Source: Hydrogeniiclostridium mannosilyticum (GTDB taxonomy: Bacteria > Bacillota > Clostridia > Oscillospirales > Acutalibacteraceae). Taken from it: DNA of 64,000 bases. This document shows, in pieces, positions 42,409-49,091 of this stretch; the first letter of the stretch is position 1, and every line of letters begins with the position of its first letter. The DNA lies in assembly GCF_003268275.1 (NCBI RefSeq), contig NZ_QLYR01000008.1, positions 1 to 64,000 of the forward strand. The letters are read 5' to 3'. The notes beneath the pieces were generated by a model. It was given only the letters and a program-made list of their open reading frames with translations, made no database searches and was not told where the DNA came from. Position numbers and translations under genes: made by a program.

Positions 42409-42458
42409 GTTTCCCATTATAGCATGAATGCAAGTCTTTTTCAAGTATTCTGGGAAAC
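42409..42458 (-). promoter_or_regulatory. Promoter of the defence cluster with flanking inverted repeat
   Basis: Minus strand TTGAAA (42439-42444), 17-bp spacer, TGC-TATAAT (42416-42421). The repeat GTTTCCCA (42409-42416) and TGGGAAAC (42451-42458) brackets the promoter; one half-site overlaps the -10. It is a likely operator for the methyltransferase's own DNA-binding domain. Confidence 0.65.
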
Positions 42459-42484
42459 GTAATACACCAGATAATTCCCAGAGT

Positions 42485-42528
42485 AATAAAAGGACCGCCC
42501 GTAGGGAGTCATTCTCCCTACGGGCGGC
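42485..42528 (-). terminator. Intrinsic terminator between mobilization and defence modules
   Basis: 14-bp perfect stem CCGCCCGTAGGGAG (42496-42509) / CTCCCTACGGGCGG (42515-42528), with T-rich sequence after it on the minus strand. It isolates the defence promoter from transcription coming from the mobilization genes. Confidence 0.85.
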
Positions 42529-42534
42529 GTTTAA

Positions 42535-42834
42535 TCAATTCTTGCCTTGCTGCAAGTTCTGGATATTCTTCTTTGCCAGCTCACTGGCCGATTTCCGGCG
42601 CTCTGCGCTATATGGGGCGTTCAGCTTGAAACTGAACCGCCCCTTTCTGATCTCAAATGTAAGGCATCCATTTTCATCGTCATCCACCAACCGGCACTCG
42701 GCCGGGTACTTTGCCGCATACTCACTTAACCTCTTTTTGAGGGAAGTGTTGTAGGTACACACCTCGATGATGGGGCTTGCCTCGTCAAAAAAGACGCTGG
42801 TTGTCTTTTGCTTCTTGGAAAGACCTGTTCTCAT
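42535..42834 (-). CDS. Small conserved mobile-element protein
   Basis: 99 residues (MRTGLSKKQKTTSVFF start, FSFKLNAPYSAERR near the end), charged, no membrane segment. I recognise it as a type of short open frame often found next to relaxase genes in clostridial mobilizable elements, but know no function for it. ATG 42834 has GGAGG 4 bp upstream; the frame is open to 42924. Between the relaxase gene and a strong terminator. Confidence 0.65.
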   Translation of the reverse strand: MRTGLSKKQKTTSVFFDEASPIIEVCTYNTSLKKRLSEYAAKYPAECRLVDDDENGCLTFEIRKGRFSFKLNAPYSAERRKSASELAKKNIQNLQQGKN

Positions 42835-42981
42835 ATAACCTCCGTATTTTTCATAAATTTTCTCCGGCTCTACACCGGAAAAAGTAAGTGGATTTTCGGA
42901 TAGAAAGCCTCTTAACGATACCATGATTCAGTTTGGTTGCTTCTATCTGCAAAAATCCTTTTTTCTCAGGTCTACACGGGA

Positions 42982-44316
42982 TTACCGAGCATCCCGGTCA
43001 TACCGACGTTTTTGACTGCGTTTTTGCTCTTTTTCCGCCTGTTCCTGCCGCTTGACAGCGGCTACCGTTTCGGCTACGCGCTCCGACCCATAAGCCCGGC
43101 ACAGCCGGTCATAATCTCTGGCGGTCTCCTGCAATTCTTCATTTTCGCCCTTGACCTCGGCCAACTGCTTTTTCAGATACGGAACCTCCGTATCATATTT
43201 GCGTTGCAACAGCTCAAATTTCTGGCAGACATCCAGATAAGCGCGGTAAACAGAGCGCACCACCTTGACAATCTTCTCCAACAGCGGCTTGGACTTTTTC
43301 TCCCGGTAGGATTTGGCGGACTCCATACGATCGGGGAGCGGTAGCAGGTCCTCCGGGTCGGAGGAATACTCGGCCGCCAATTTCTCCATGTGTTTTAGTT
43401 TAGGCGCTAATAGGCGAAGTTCCGTCTGCGCTTCTTTGGCCGCCTTCTCGGCTTCGACCTTATCTGTCCGAAGCTGGCCGATCTCCGCCTGAACCTCCGA
43501 TTTTTCTGTTTGCAGCTCCGCCAGCCGCGCCTGTTCTCTTTCCACCTTAAACTGCGTCACCGTCAGATGCTCCTCGGAGCTGCCGCGCTCACCGCGCTCC
43601 ACATCCACGTACCCGGCCTCACGCATATATTGGAAGAAATCGTCCTGCAACACGCTGTACGATTTTTTAAGAACAGGCTTGCCCTTCGCCGTTTTCAGCG
43701 GTTCGCCGGTGACTTCATCCAGAACTGGCTTGGACGCCCACTTCTTGCTCATGCTGACCTGCATGACCGTTTCTTTTACCTTGCCCACCAACGACTTGTC
43801 CTTGCAGCGTTTGGACCAGCGGATTTGCTTCTCCACCGCCGGTACATAGACCACATGGAGGTGGTAGTGGTACACATCCTGCCCCAGTGCCTCGGACATG
43901 GCCCGGTTGCGCTCGTCGGCGTGCATGACCGCCGATAGAATGTACTGTTCGCCGCCTACGATTTTGATTGCAGCTTGATATGCGTCGTGGTAAAATTGTT
44001 TTGCGAAATCATATCCGCCGTGGTTGAAGAAATAGGCGGAATTTACATCGAAGATCAGCTCGCCGTAGCGGAAAGCGTCCTCTTTGATGCCCCGTGTGGA
44101 GATCATCCCGTCCGCCTCCATCTGTTCAAACTGTTCCAGATAGCCGCCGTCCGGTTTCTTGAAGTGGACGTTTAGATGGGAACGTTCCGGGATGATATCC
44201 TGGTTGACATACGATTCTTTTTCACGCTCGTTATGTTGCTGGGCGTTTTTCAGTTTGGGTGTGGTCAGTCTCATATTTCTTGCGCTGGTACGATGGATAC
44301 CGTCGCCTCTTGCCAT
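42982..44316 (-). CDS. MOBV-type relaxase (Mob/Pre family)
   Basis: 444 residues. DNA-nicking and transfer protein of the plasmid recombination/mobilization family. MHADERN (131-137) and YHYHLHVVYVP (149-159) form the conserved metal-binding histidine region. Residues about 265-345 and 385-440 are long coiled coils rich in Glu, Lys and Gln, usual for this family. ATG 44316 has AAAGGAG 4 bp upstream; the frame is open to 44427. A group of hairpins immediately upstream is a likely oriT. Confidence 0.85.
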   Translation of the reverse strand: MARGDGIHRTSARNMRLTTPKLKNAQQHNEREKESYVNQDIIPERSHLNVHFKKPDGGYLEQFEQMEADGMISTRGIKEDAFRYGELIFDVNSAYFFNHGGYDFAKQFYHDAYQAAIKIVGGEQYILSAVMHADERNRAMSEALGQDVYHYHLHVVYVPAVEKQIRWSKRCKDKSLVGKVKETVMQVSMSKKWASKPVLDEVTGEPLKTAKGKPVLKKSYSVLQDDFFQYMREAGYVDVERGERGSSEEHLTVTQFKVEREQARLAELQTEKSEVQAEIGQLRTDKVEAEKAAKEAQTELRLLAPKLKHMEKLAAEYSSDPEDLLPLPDRMESAKSYREKKSKPLLEKIVKVVRSVYRAYLDVCQKFELLQRKYDTEVPYLKKQLAEVKGENEELQETARDYDRLCRAYGSERVAETVAAVKRQEQAEKEQKRSQKRRYDRDAR

Positions 44317-44373
44317 AGAACTCCTTTCTCGCCCCACGAGGGCGGTTGAGATGCGGGTAGTTTTTTGGAGATG

Positions 44374-44472
44374 CACTTCTGCGGAAGTGTAATAACCCAC
44401 TATGATACTTTCATCCTGCGGCTGCAAAGTATCGTGGGCTCTCCGAGGGGGAGTGCGGCTCCTGCGGGAGCC
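44374..44472. other. Candidate origin of transfer (oriT) with repeated CTGCGG hairpins
   Basis: Three hairpins in 100 bp: CACTTC-TGCG-GAAGTG (44374-44389); CCCAC/GTGGG with GATACTTT/AAAGTATC (44396-44411 and 44426-44438); and GGCTCC-TGCG-GGAGCC (44457-44472). CTGCGG occurs in the loop region of all three (44379, 44416, 44462). Placed directly upstream of the relaxase gene. The remaining 44473-44786 contains further GC-rich hairpins, but no gene I can support. Confidence 0.45.
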
Positions 44473-44786
44473 TCACCGCCTTTTTCGGCTTGCAGGTGAT
44501 CCCCACAGCCTCAAAACGCGGTGTGACCGGCGCACTTTTCGCAACCGTGTTTGCTGCAATTCCGCCGCCCACGGGCCGGGAAAATCCACCGGATTCTCCC
44601 GGCCTTAGCCATCTCCAAATCTGCGGATTTCTCGATGGGGACGGGGATGCGGAAAGCGTGTGCCGTCAGCCAATTTGCCTTGTCTGCCAGCCACAGGAGC
44701 GTGTCACGCTCCTGTCCATGCCAACAGAGAGAAATTGACTTTGGTACTAATTTCATCTGCGGGATTAGTCTGAAAGTAAACACCTA

Positions 44787-45020
44787 TTACCAGCGAAAAT
44801 CCGGGAATACGCCGCGCCGGTCCAGGTACGCCTGCCGCGCCTGTTCCCGTTCTTCCGCGCTGGGTGCGGTCTTATATTTTGCATACAGCTCATGCCGCAC
44901 CAAAGCGTCCAGCTTTTGCTCCAACCCCTGCCGGATTTCATCCTCGTATTCGTCATCATAGCCGAGGTGATACTCCACCAGCGCCACGAACAAGTCATAG
45001 GGAATCTGCACATTCTTCAT
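44787..45020 (-). CDS. Small acidic conserved mobile-element protein
   Basis: 77 residues (MKNVQIPYDLFVALVEYHLG start; EEREQARQAYLDRRGVFPDFRW end), predicted helical. Proteins of this type, sometimes misnamed complexin-2, recur in clostridial integrative elements between relaxase and replication genes; function unknown. ATG 45020 lies inside the end of the upstream RepA-like frame (overlap 4 bp), so translation is probably coupled. Confidence 0.7.
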   Translation of the reverse strand: MKNVQIPYDLFVALVEYHLGYDDEYEDEIRQGLEQKLDALVRHELYAKYKTAPSAEEREQARQAYLDRRGVFPDFRW

Positions 45021-45474
45021 TCGCTTCCGTTCCTCTCCGCGACGGCTGCGACGATAGCGACGGTTGTTTGGGTGGCAGCATTTTCACCGTTGCAACCGTC
45101 GCTACCGTCGCGCCCATCATCAACCACTTCAAAGGCCGGAGCCTCCACCAGCATATAAGTAAGTTTCACCTGCCGTCCGGAGTGGCGCGCCTTATTCTTA
45201 TAGCCTACATGATATTCCTCCAGCAGCCTGCCGGATTTGACATTCAGATACTTACTCAGCGCGTTCGCCGCCATATTTACCTGTACCGCTGCGGCCAGTT
45301 CCGAGGGAGAGCCTGTCCACTCCTGACGCTCGGCGGAGACCAGCTTTGCAACTGCTTCCAGCACAGGGTCCGGCGGTTCCTTGTGCGGCTCGGTTTCCAT
45401 GCGCTCCAAATTCCAAATCTGCGTTTCCGGGTCTTTTTTCAGATAGAGAATCTGATCCTGTTGGTCGCGCCCAC
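45017..45474 (-). pseudogene. C-terminal part of the frameshifted RepA-like ATPase
   Basis: Continues the RepA-like protein in the -1 frame: after the shift near 45470 the codons read RDQQDQILYLKKDPETQIWN and run on as ERMETEPHKEPPDPVLEAV to the stop at 45017. The tail contains a winged-helix-like region (SELAAAVQVNMAANALSKYLN). On its own it has only a TTG start (45409) with a poor site, so it is probably not made separately. Confidence 0.65.
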
Positions 45475-46302
45475 CACATCAATGGTGGCCTCCAACGCGG
45501 TCCGCTTTTTCTTCTGCATCAGCAGAGAACCGTCCGCGCAGCCCAGCAGGCCAGTGGTGCCGGAGATCATCTCGAAAGCGTCCCCGGCGGGTTGTTTCCG
45601 GGTATGGTGGACGGTCAGAACACAGATACAATGCTTGTCTGCAAACTGCTTGAGCTTGCCGATGATCTCATAGTCGCTGGCATAGCTGTACGCCTCGCCG
45701 CCAACTTCCCGGATTTTCTGCATGGTGTCAATGATAATGAGTTTGGTGTCCGAATGTTCCCGCATGAAGTTTTCCAGCTGCTCGTCCAGACCGTTGCCGA
45801 TTTTTCCGGCAGCGGTGGCGAAGTGCAGGTTGGGAGTATCATTCACGCCGTACATCATAAACATCCGGTTCTGGATGCGCTGGAAGTCATCTTCCAACGC
45901 GAGATAGAGAACCGTTCCCTGATGGACTTTGCACCCCCACAGTTCCTGCCCGGTGCTGACATGGTAGGCGATCTGCGCCACCAGAAACGACTTGCCGATC
46001 TTGGGCGCGCCAGCGAGAAGGTACGCCCCCGAATGGAGCAAGTTTTCAATAATGGGCGGGCGGCTTTTGTAGGTGGTCTGGAACAGTTCCGTCATGGTGA
46101 GCGTGTGCAGGTAGCGCGGGTCAGCCATACGCTGCATTTTGCGGTACATTTCCTCCAGATTTTCCGCTGGATTTTCCATTTCCCCGTTGCGTTTTGTCCC
46201 CGAAGCGGGTATACTGTTGTCAGAATCATTTTGAATGGACTGCCCGGCATCTGCGCCAACAGATGCGCCCAGGGCGGTCTTTTCTTTTGCGTCAATTCCC
46301 AT
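45439..46302 (-). CDS. RepA-like AAA ATPase, N-terminal part (frameshifted)
   Basis: RecA/RepA-fold ATPase of the type used for replication of mobilizable elements. Walker A is GAPKIGKSFLV (about 96-106), Walker B is KLIIIDTMQKI, and a third motif is LTVHHTRK. The frame stops at 45439, soon after EATIDVVG, although the expected protein goes on in the next frame (see the adjoining entry): one base seems to be missing near GTGGTGGGCGCG. ATG 46302 has AGGAGG 9 bp upstream. Catalytic motifs are intact in this part. Confidence 0.75.
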   Translation of the reverse strand: MGIDAKEKTALGASVGADAGQSIQNDSDNSIPASGTKRNGEMENPAENLEEMYRKMQRMADPRYLHTLTMTELFQTTYKSRPPIIENLLHSGAYLLAGAPKIGKSFLVAQIAYHVSTGQELWGCKVHQGTVLYLALEDDFQRIQNRMFMMYGVNDTPNLHFATAAGKIGNGLDEQLENFMREHSDTKLIIIDTMQKIREVGGEAYSYASDYEIIGKLKQFADKHCICVLTVHHTRKQPAGDAFEMISGTTGLLGCADGSLLMQKKKRTALEATIDVVGATNRIRFSI

Positions 46303-46627
46303 AGGCAATTTCCTCCTGCATCCCGTTTAGAATGGTGGCGATCATGTGAATGGTGTCCAGCAGCTCGCCGTTCACACCCTGTCCGGCCTCAATCCGGCGC
46401 AGCTCGTCCAGCACAGCGGCCAGTTCGTCCCGGAGGGCCTTGTAGACTCTGGGATTGCCCTGCACTACGACCTCCTTTTCCAACAGCCGCCGGGTGATGT
46501 AGTCCTGTTTCGTCAGGCCGGACAGCTTGACGAAGATTTCAAGCTGCTCATCTTCTTCCGGTGAAACCCGGAAAGCCACCGTTTTGTTCCGCCAGCGGTT
46601 GTGGCGGTCAAGGTTTTTCATAGACAT
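46292..46627 (-). CDS. MobC-like relaxosome accessory protein
   Basis: 111 residues. N-terminal ribbon-helix-helix (KTVAFRVSPEEDEQLEIFVKLSGLTKQDYITRRLL) with a helical tail, the make-up of MobC/relaxosome proteins that help the relaxase at oriT. ATG 46627 has AAAGGAG 9 bp upstream, inside the last codons of the integrase gene. It overlaps the start of the RepA-like gene by 11 bp. Confidence 0.75.
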   Translation of the reverse strand: MSMKNLDRHNRWRNKTVAFRVSPEEDEQLEIFVKLSGLTKQDYITRRLLEKEVVVQGNPRVYKALRDELAAVLDELRRIEAGQGVNGELLDTIHMIATILNGMQEEIAYGN

Positions 46628-46631
46628 TGTT

Positions 46632-47714
46632 TTAAGCTCCTTTCTCAGTTTTCAGCGAGTCCAACTTGTCAGCCATTTCTACCTGACGGGTAGGGAACAG
46701 ATGAGCATAGCGATATGTGATGTCGATACTCTCATGCCCTACCCGTTCTGCGATTGCCAAAGCGGTAAATCCCATGTCAATCAGAAGGCTAATATGGCTG
46801 TGTCGCAAATCATGTATGCGAATGCGTTTTACCCCTGTATCTTTGCAGCCACGTTCCATTTCTCTGCGGAGGTAGTGCTTTGTTATGGGGAATATCCGGC
46901 TGTCCGGTTCTACGCCGTAGAGTTGCTTGAGGTAGTCCTGTATCTCATCGCACAAAAATTGGGGCATCTGGATGACACGGTTGCTCTTGGGCGTTTTAGG
47001 TGTGGTGATAACATCCTGTTTGTTGAGTCGCTGATAAGATTTGTTGATGGTAACGGTATGCTTCTCAAAATCAAAGTCCGCCGGCGTCAGTGCTAACAGC
47101 TCGCCTTCCCGGATACCACACCAGTAAAGCATCTCAAAGGCATAAAAAGAAATAGGCTTATCCATCATCGCCTCAGAAAACTTGGTGTACTCCTCCCGCG
47201 TCCAAAACAGCATTTCCCGCCGTTCTTCTGTTCCCATATTTCCTGCCCTCTGTGCTGGATTGACTTGCAGGCCATAATATCTGATTGCATGATTGAAAAT
47301 TGCGCTTAGCTGGTTGTGAACCGTTTTCAGATAGGTCTTGGATAGAGGTTTTCCATGACAATCAGTAAGGTTGCGGATTTCATTCTGCCAGTCAATAATA
47401 TCCTTGGCCGTAATCTCCGACAGCTTCCGCTTGCGGAAATAGGGCAGAATTTTCTTCTGAATAATACTTTCCTTGGTGAGCCAAGTATTGAGTTTCAGTT
47501 TCGGTTTAACGTCCTTTTCGTACAGGGAAACAAAGCTCTCAAAGGTCATATTTATATCAGCCTGCTTTGCCATAAGAAACTCCCGCTCCCATGCTAATGC
47601 TTCCTTCTTAGTCGCAAATCCACGTTTGAGTTTCTGCTGGCGCTCGCCTTTCCAGTCGGTGTAGCGGAACTGTACATACCAGCTGCCGTTGTCCTTGTTT
47701 TTGAACGCTGCCAT
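46632..47714 (-). CDS. int: Tyrosine site-specific integrase
   Basis: 360 residues. N-terminal arm-type DNA-binding domain (GSWYVQFRYTDWKGERQQKLKRGF), a SAM-like core-binding domain (about 55-150) and the catalytic domain with Arg202 (GIREGELLAL), His301/Arg304 (HDLRHSHIS), His327 (VGHESI) and Tyr336 (TYRYAHLF). It should drive integration at, and excision from, the 3' end of guaA. Stop at 46632, 5 bp from the MobC-like start; 3 bp after the excisionase gene. Confidence 0.95.
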   Translation of the reverse strand: MAAFKNKDNGSWYVQFRYTDWKGERQQKLKRGFATKKEALAWEREFLMAKQADINMTFESFVSLYEKDVKPKLKLNTWLTKESIIQKKILPYFRKRKLSEITAKDIIDWQNEIRNLTDCHGKPLSKTYLKTVHNQLSAIFNHAIRYYGLQVNPAQRAGNMGTEERREMLFWTREEYTKFSEAMMDKPISFYAFEMLYWCGIREGELLALTPADFDFEKHTVTINKSYQRLNKQDVITTPKTPKSNRVIQMPQFLCDEIQDYLKQLYGVEPDSRIFPITKHYLRREMERGCKDTGVKRIRIHDLRHSHISLLIDMGFTALAIAERVGHESIDITYRYAHLFPTRQVEMADKLDSLKTEKGA

Positions 47715-47717
47715 AAA

Positions 47718-47921
47718 TTACTCCCCCTTCCTAACCGTCTCGGTTCTCGTGCCGTAAAACTTCTCATGGAAGAACTTGCGGTCAATCCGTCCTGCAATCG
47801 TGATGCAGCCCGTCTGCGCCAATTCCTCGTTCATTTTCTTGATGAGTTTGTAGGCATAGGGCTTGGATACCCCCAGCTCCGCGGCAACTTCATCAACACG
47901 CATAAAAATCTGTCCTACCAT
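47718..47921 (-). CDS. xis: Excisionase-type DNA-binding protein
   Basis: 67 residues with a MerR-like winged helix (MRVDEVAAELGVSKPYAYKLIKKMNEEL...GRIDRKFFHEKF). Directly upstream of int and in the same operon, as expected of a recombination directionality factor. ATG 47921 has AAGGAAGG about 9 bp upstream; the frame is open to 47975 without a site. 47922-48180 contains no other gene that I can support. Confidence 0.8.
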   Translation of the reverse strand: MVGQIFMRVDEVAAELGVSKPYAYKLIKKMNEELAQTGCITIAGRIDRKFFHEKFYGTRTETVRKGE

Positions 47922-48180
47922 ACGCAAAAACACCTTCCTTTCCTTGCCGTAATTGTTTCTTGTTTGCCGTTTCACCCTTCAGACTCTGGCAGGCAACCCT
48001 TCCCGGCGCTGTACCGTTTATTTTTCTCCTTGGCACGCTCATATCATCGCCTGCTTCTCCAGAGAAAGTATCTGTCGGACGGTCATTCAGTTTTGCCTCG
48101 TCTGAAATTCCCCCTTTCACCTTACAACGGACATTTTTTCGCCGTTTGGAGGGTACTCAATTTGTAAAATTTCTATGAAC

Positions 48181-48270
48181 TAAACTAATTTGTTTATATC
48201 ACCCTCATTATACTAAGCTTAATAGTTAAAGTCAAGCGGTTTGCAGAAAAATATTAAATAAATTTGTTTA
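48181..48270. promoter_or_regulatory. Two operator-like 16-bp dyads between xis-int and the XRE gene
   Basis: TAAACTAATTTGTTTA (48181-48196) and TAAATAAATTTGTTTA (48255-48270) are near-identical dyads (TAAAY-N6-GTTTA). They flank the two divergent promoters, so binding of the XRE regulator could switch both. Confidence 0.55.
48207..48235 (-). promoter_or_regulatory. Promoter of xis-int-mobC operon
   Basis: Minus strand TTGACT (48230-48235), 17-bp spacer, perfect TATAAT (48207-48212). Confidence 0.75.
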
Positions 48271-48278
48271 GATTTATC

Positions 48279-48307
48279 TTGACTATCCTAAGCATTTCTG
48301 CTATGCT
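48279..48307 (+). promoter_or_regulatory. Promoter of the element's XRE regulator
   Basis: TTGACT (48279-48284), 17-bp spacer, TATGCT (48302-48307); one operator-like dyad lies 8 bp upstream of the -35. Confidence 0.65.
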
Positions 48308-48341
48308 AAATTTATCAAGTTTCAGATAGGAGTTGGCCGTT

Positions 48342-48872
48342 ATGGCGATTGGAGAGCGGATTCAGTTCTTTCGTAAATTGCGTGGTATGACCCAAAAATA
48401 TCTTGGCACACAAGTTGGCTTCCCGGAGAAGTCAGCTGATGTTCGCCTTGCTCAGTATGAAACCGGAACAAGGACCCCCAAGGCTGATATGACTGCTGCA
48501 CTGGCCAATATTCTGGATGTTTCGCCTCTGGCGCTGTCAGTACCGGACATAGATTCCTATCTTGGTCTGATGCACACCCTCTTTACCCTGGAAGATCGCT
48601 ACGGCCTTAAAGTCTGCGAGTGTGATGGAGAAGTCCATCTCCGTGTAGATGTGTTTCAAGGCAAAGATGCTGCTGAGCTGAGCCGGTCACTGATTGCCTG
48701 GCGTGAACAAGCCGCCAAATTGGAATCGGGAGAGATCACCAGAGAGGAGTACGACCGCTGGCGCTACCGTTACCCCGAATTTGATACAACCCGCATCTGG
48801 GCTAAGGTCATTCCGCAGGGCCTCAGCGATATGCTGGCAGAGGAACTGAACAAGGACAAAAAGGATAAATAA
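48342..48872 (+). CDS. XRE-family regulator of the integrated element
   Basis: 176 residues. N-terminal Cro/CI-type helix-turn-helix (MTQKYLGTQVGFPEKSADVRLAQYETGTRTP) and a C-terminal domain of unknown fold with EITREEYDRWRYRYPE. Divergent from xis-int, so probably the element's control switch. ATG 48342 has ATAGGAG 9 bp upstream; a TTG at 48333 overlaps that site and is unlikely. Confidence 0.87.
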   Translation: MAIGERIQFFRKLRGMTQKYLGTQVGFPEKSADVRLAQYETGTRTPKADMTAALANILDVSPLALSVPDIDSYLGLMHTLFTLEDRYGLKVCECDGEVHLRVDVFQGKDAAELSRSLIAWREQAAKLESGEITREEYDRWRYRYPEFDTTRIWAKVIPQGLSDMLAEELNKDKKDK

Positions 48873-48914
48873 AAAAGGTCTAACCGACTTGCAAAAATCG
48901 GTTAGACCTTTTCT
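48873..48914 (+). terminator. Intrinsic terminator of the XRE gene
   Basis: 15-bp perfect stem AAAAGGTCTAACCGA (48873-48887) / TCGGTTAGACCTTTT (48898-48912). Confidence 0.9.
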
Positions 48915-48990
48915 CTTGGATAAGTTTTTAATCTGCACCTGCAAACCACCTGTTACCTGCCAGAAAATCAGCAAGTATGGATTTGATGAG

Positions 48991-49010
48991 TGCTATCAAT
49001 CTGCTATCAA
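48991..49010 (+). repeat. Tandem TGCTATCAA repeats at the right end of the element
   Basis: TGCTATCAA at 48991-48999 and 49002-49010, 11 bp apart (one helical turn) and about 70 bp from the attachment core. They are probable integrase arm-binding sites. A weak hairpin AAACCC/GGGTTT with T-rich tail (minus strand, 49054-49032) may now end the guaA transcript. Confidence 0.55.
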
Positions 49011-49078
49011 ATGGGGGATTTTGGAAATCAAAAACCCAGTGTTTATGCGGGTTTGCGGACCCTCATATCCACTTTTTG

Positions 49079-49091
49079 CTTATTCCCACTC
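49079..49091. repeat. attR of the integrated element (13-bp direct repeat)
   Basis: CTTATTCCCACTC, overlapping the last four codons and stop of guaA. Identical to 36238-36250. Confidence 0.85.

Larger units (their letters stand above)
36238..49091. mobile_element. Integrative mobilizable element inserted at the 3' end of guaA
   Basis: About 12.84 kb between 13-bp direct repeats. The right end holds excisionase, tyrosine integrase and a divergent XRE regulator. The middle has a MobC-like protein, a RepA-like ATPase (frameshifted), small conserved element genes and a MOBV relaxase. The left half is a leftward defence cluster. No type IV secretion genes are present, so it should depend on a helper for conjugation. 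Insertion keeps the guaA coding sequence whole, because the target repeat supplies the last codons. Confidence 0.88.

Noticed and set aside
44511-44783. 90-codon minus-strand frame between the relaxase gene and the small acidic protein
   Set aside because: No ribosome binding site, low-complexity GC-rich hairpins inside it, and an equally long frame on the other strand; not supported as a gene.
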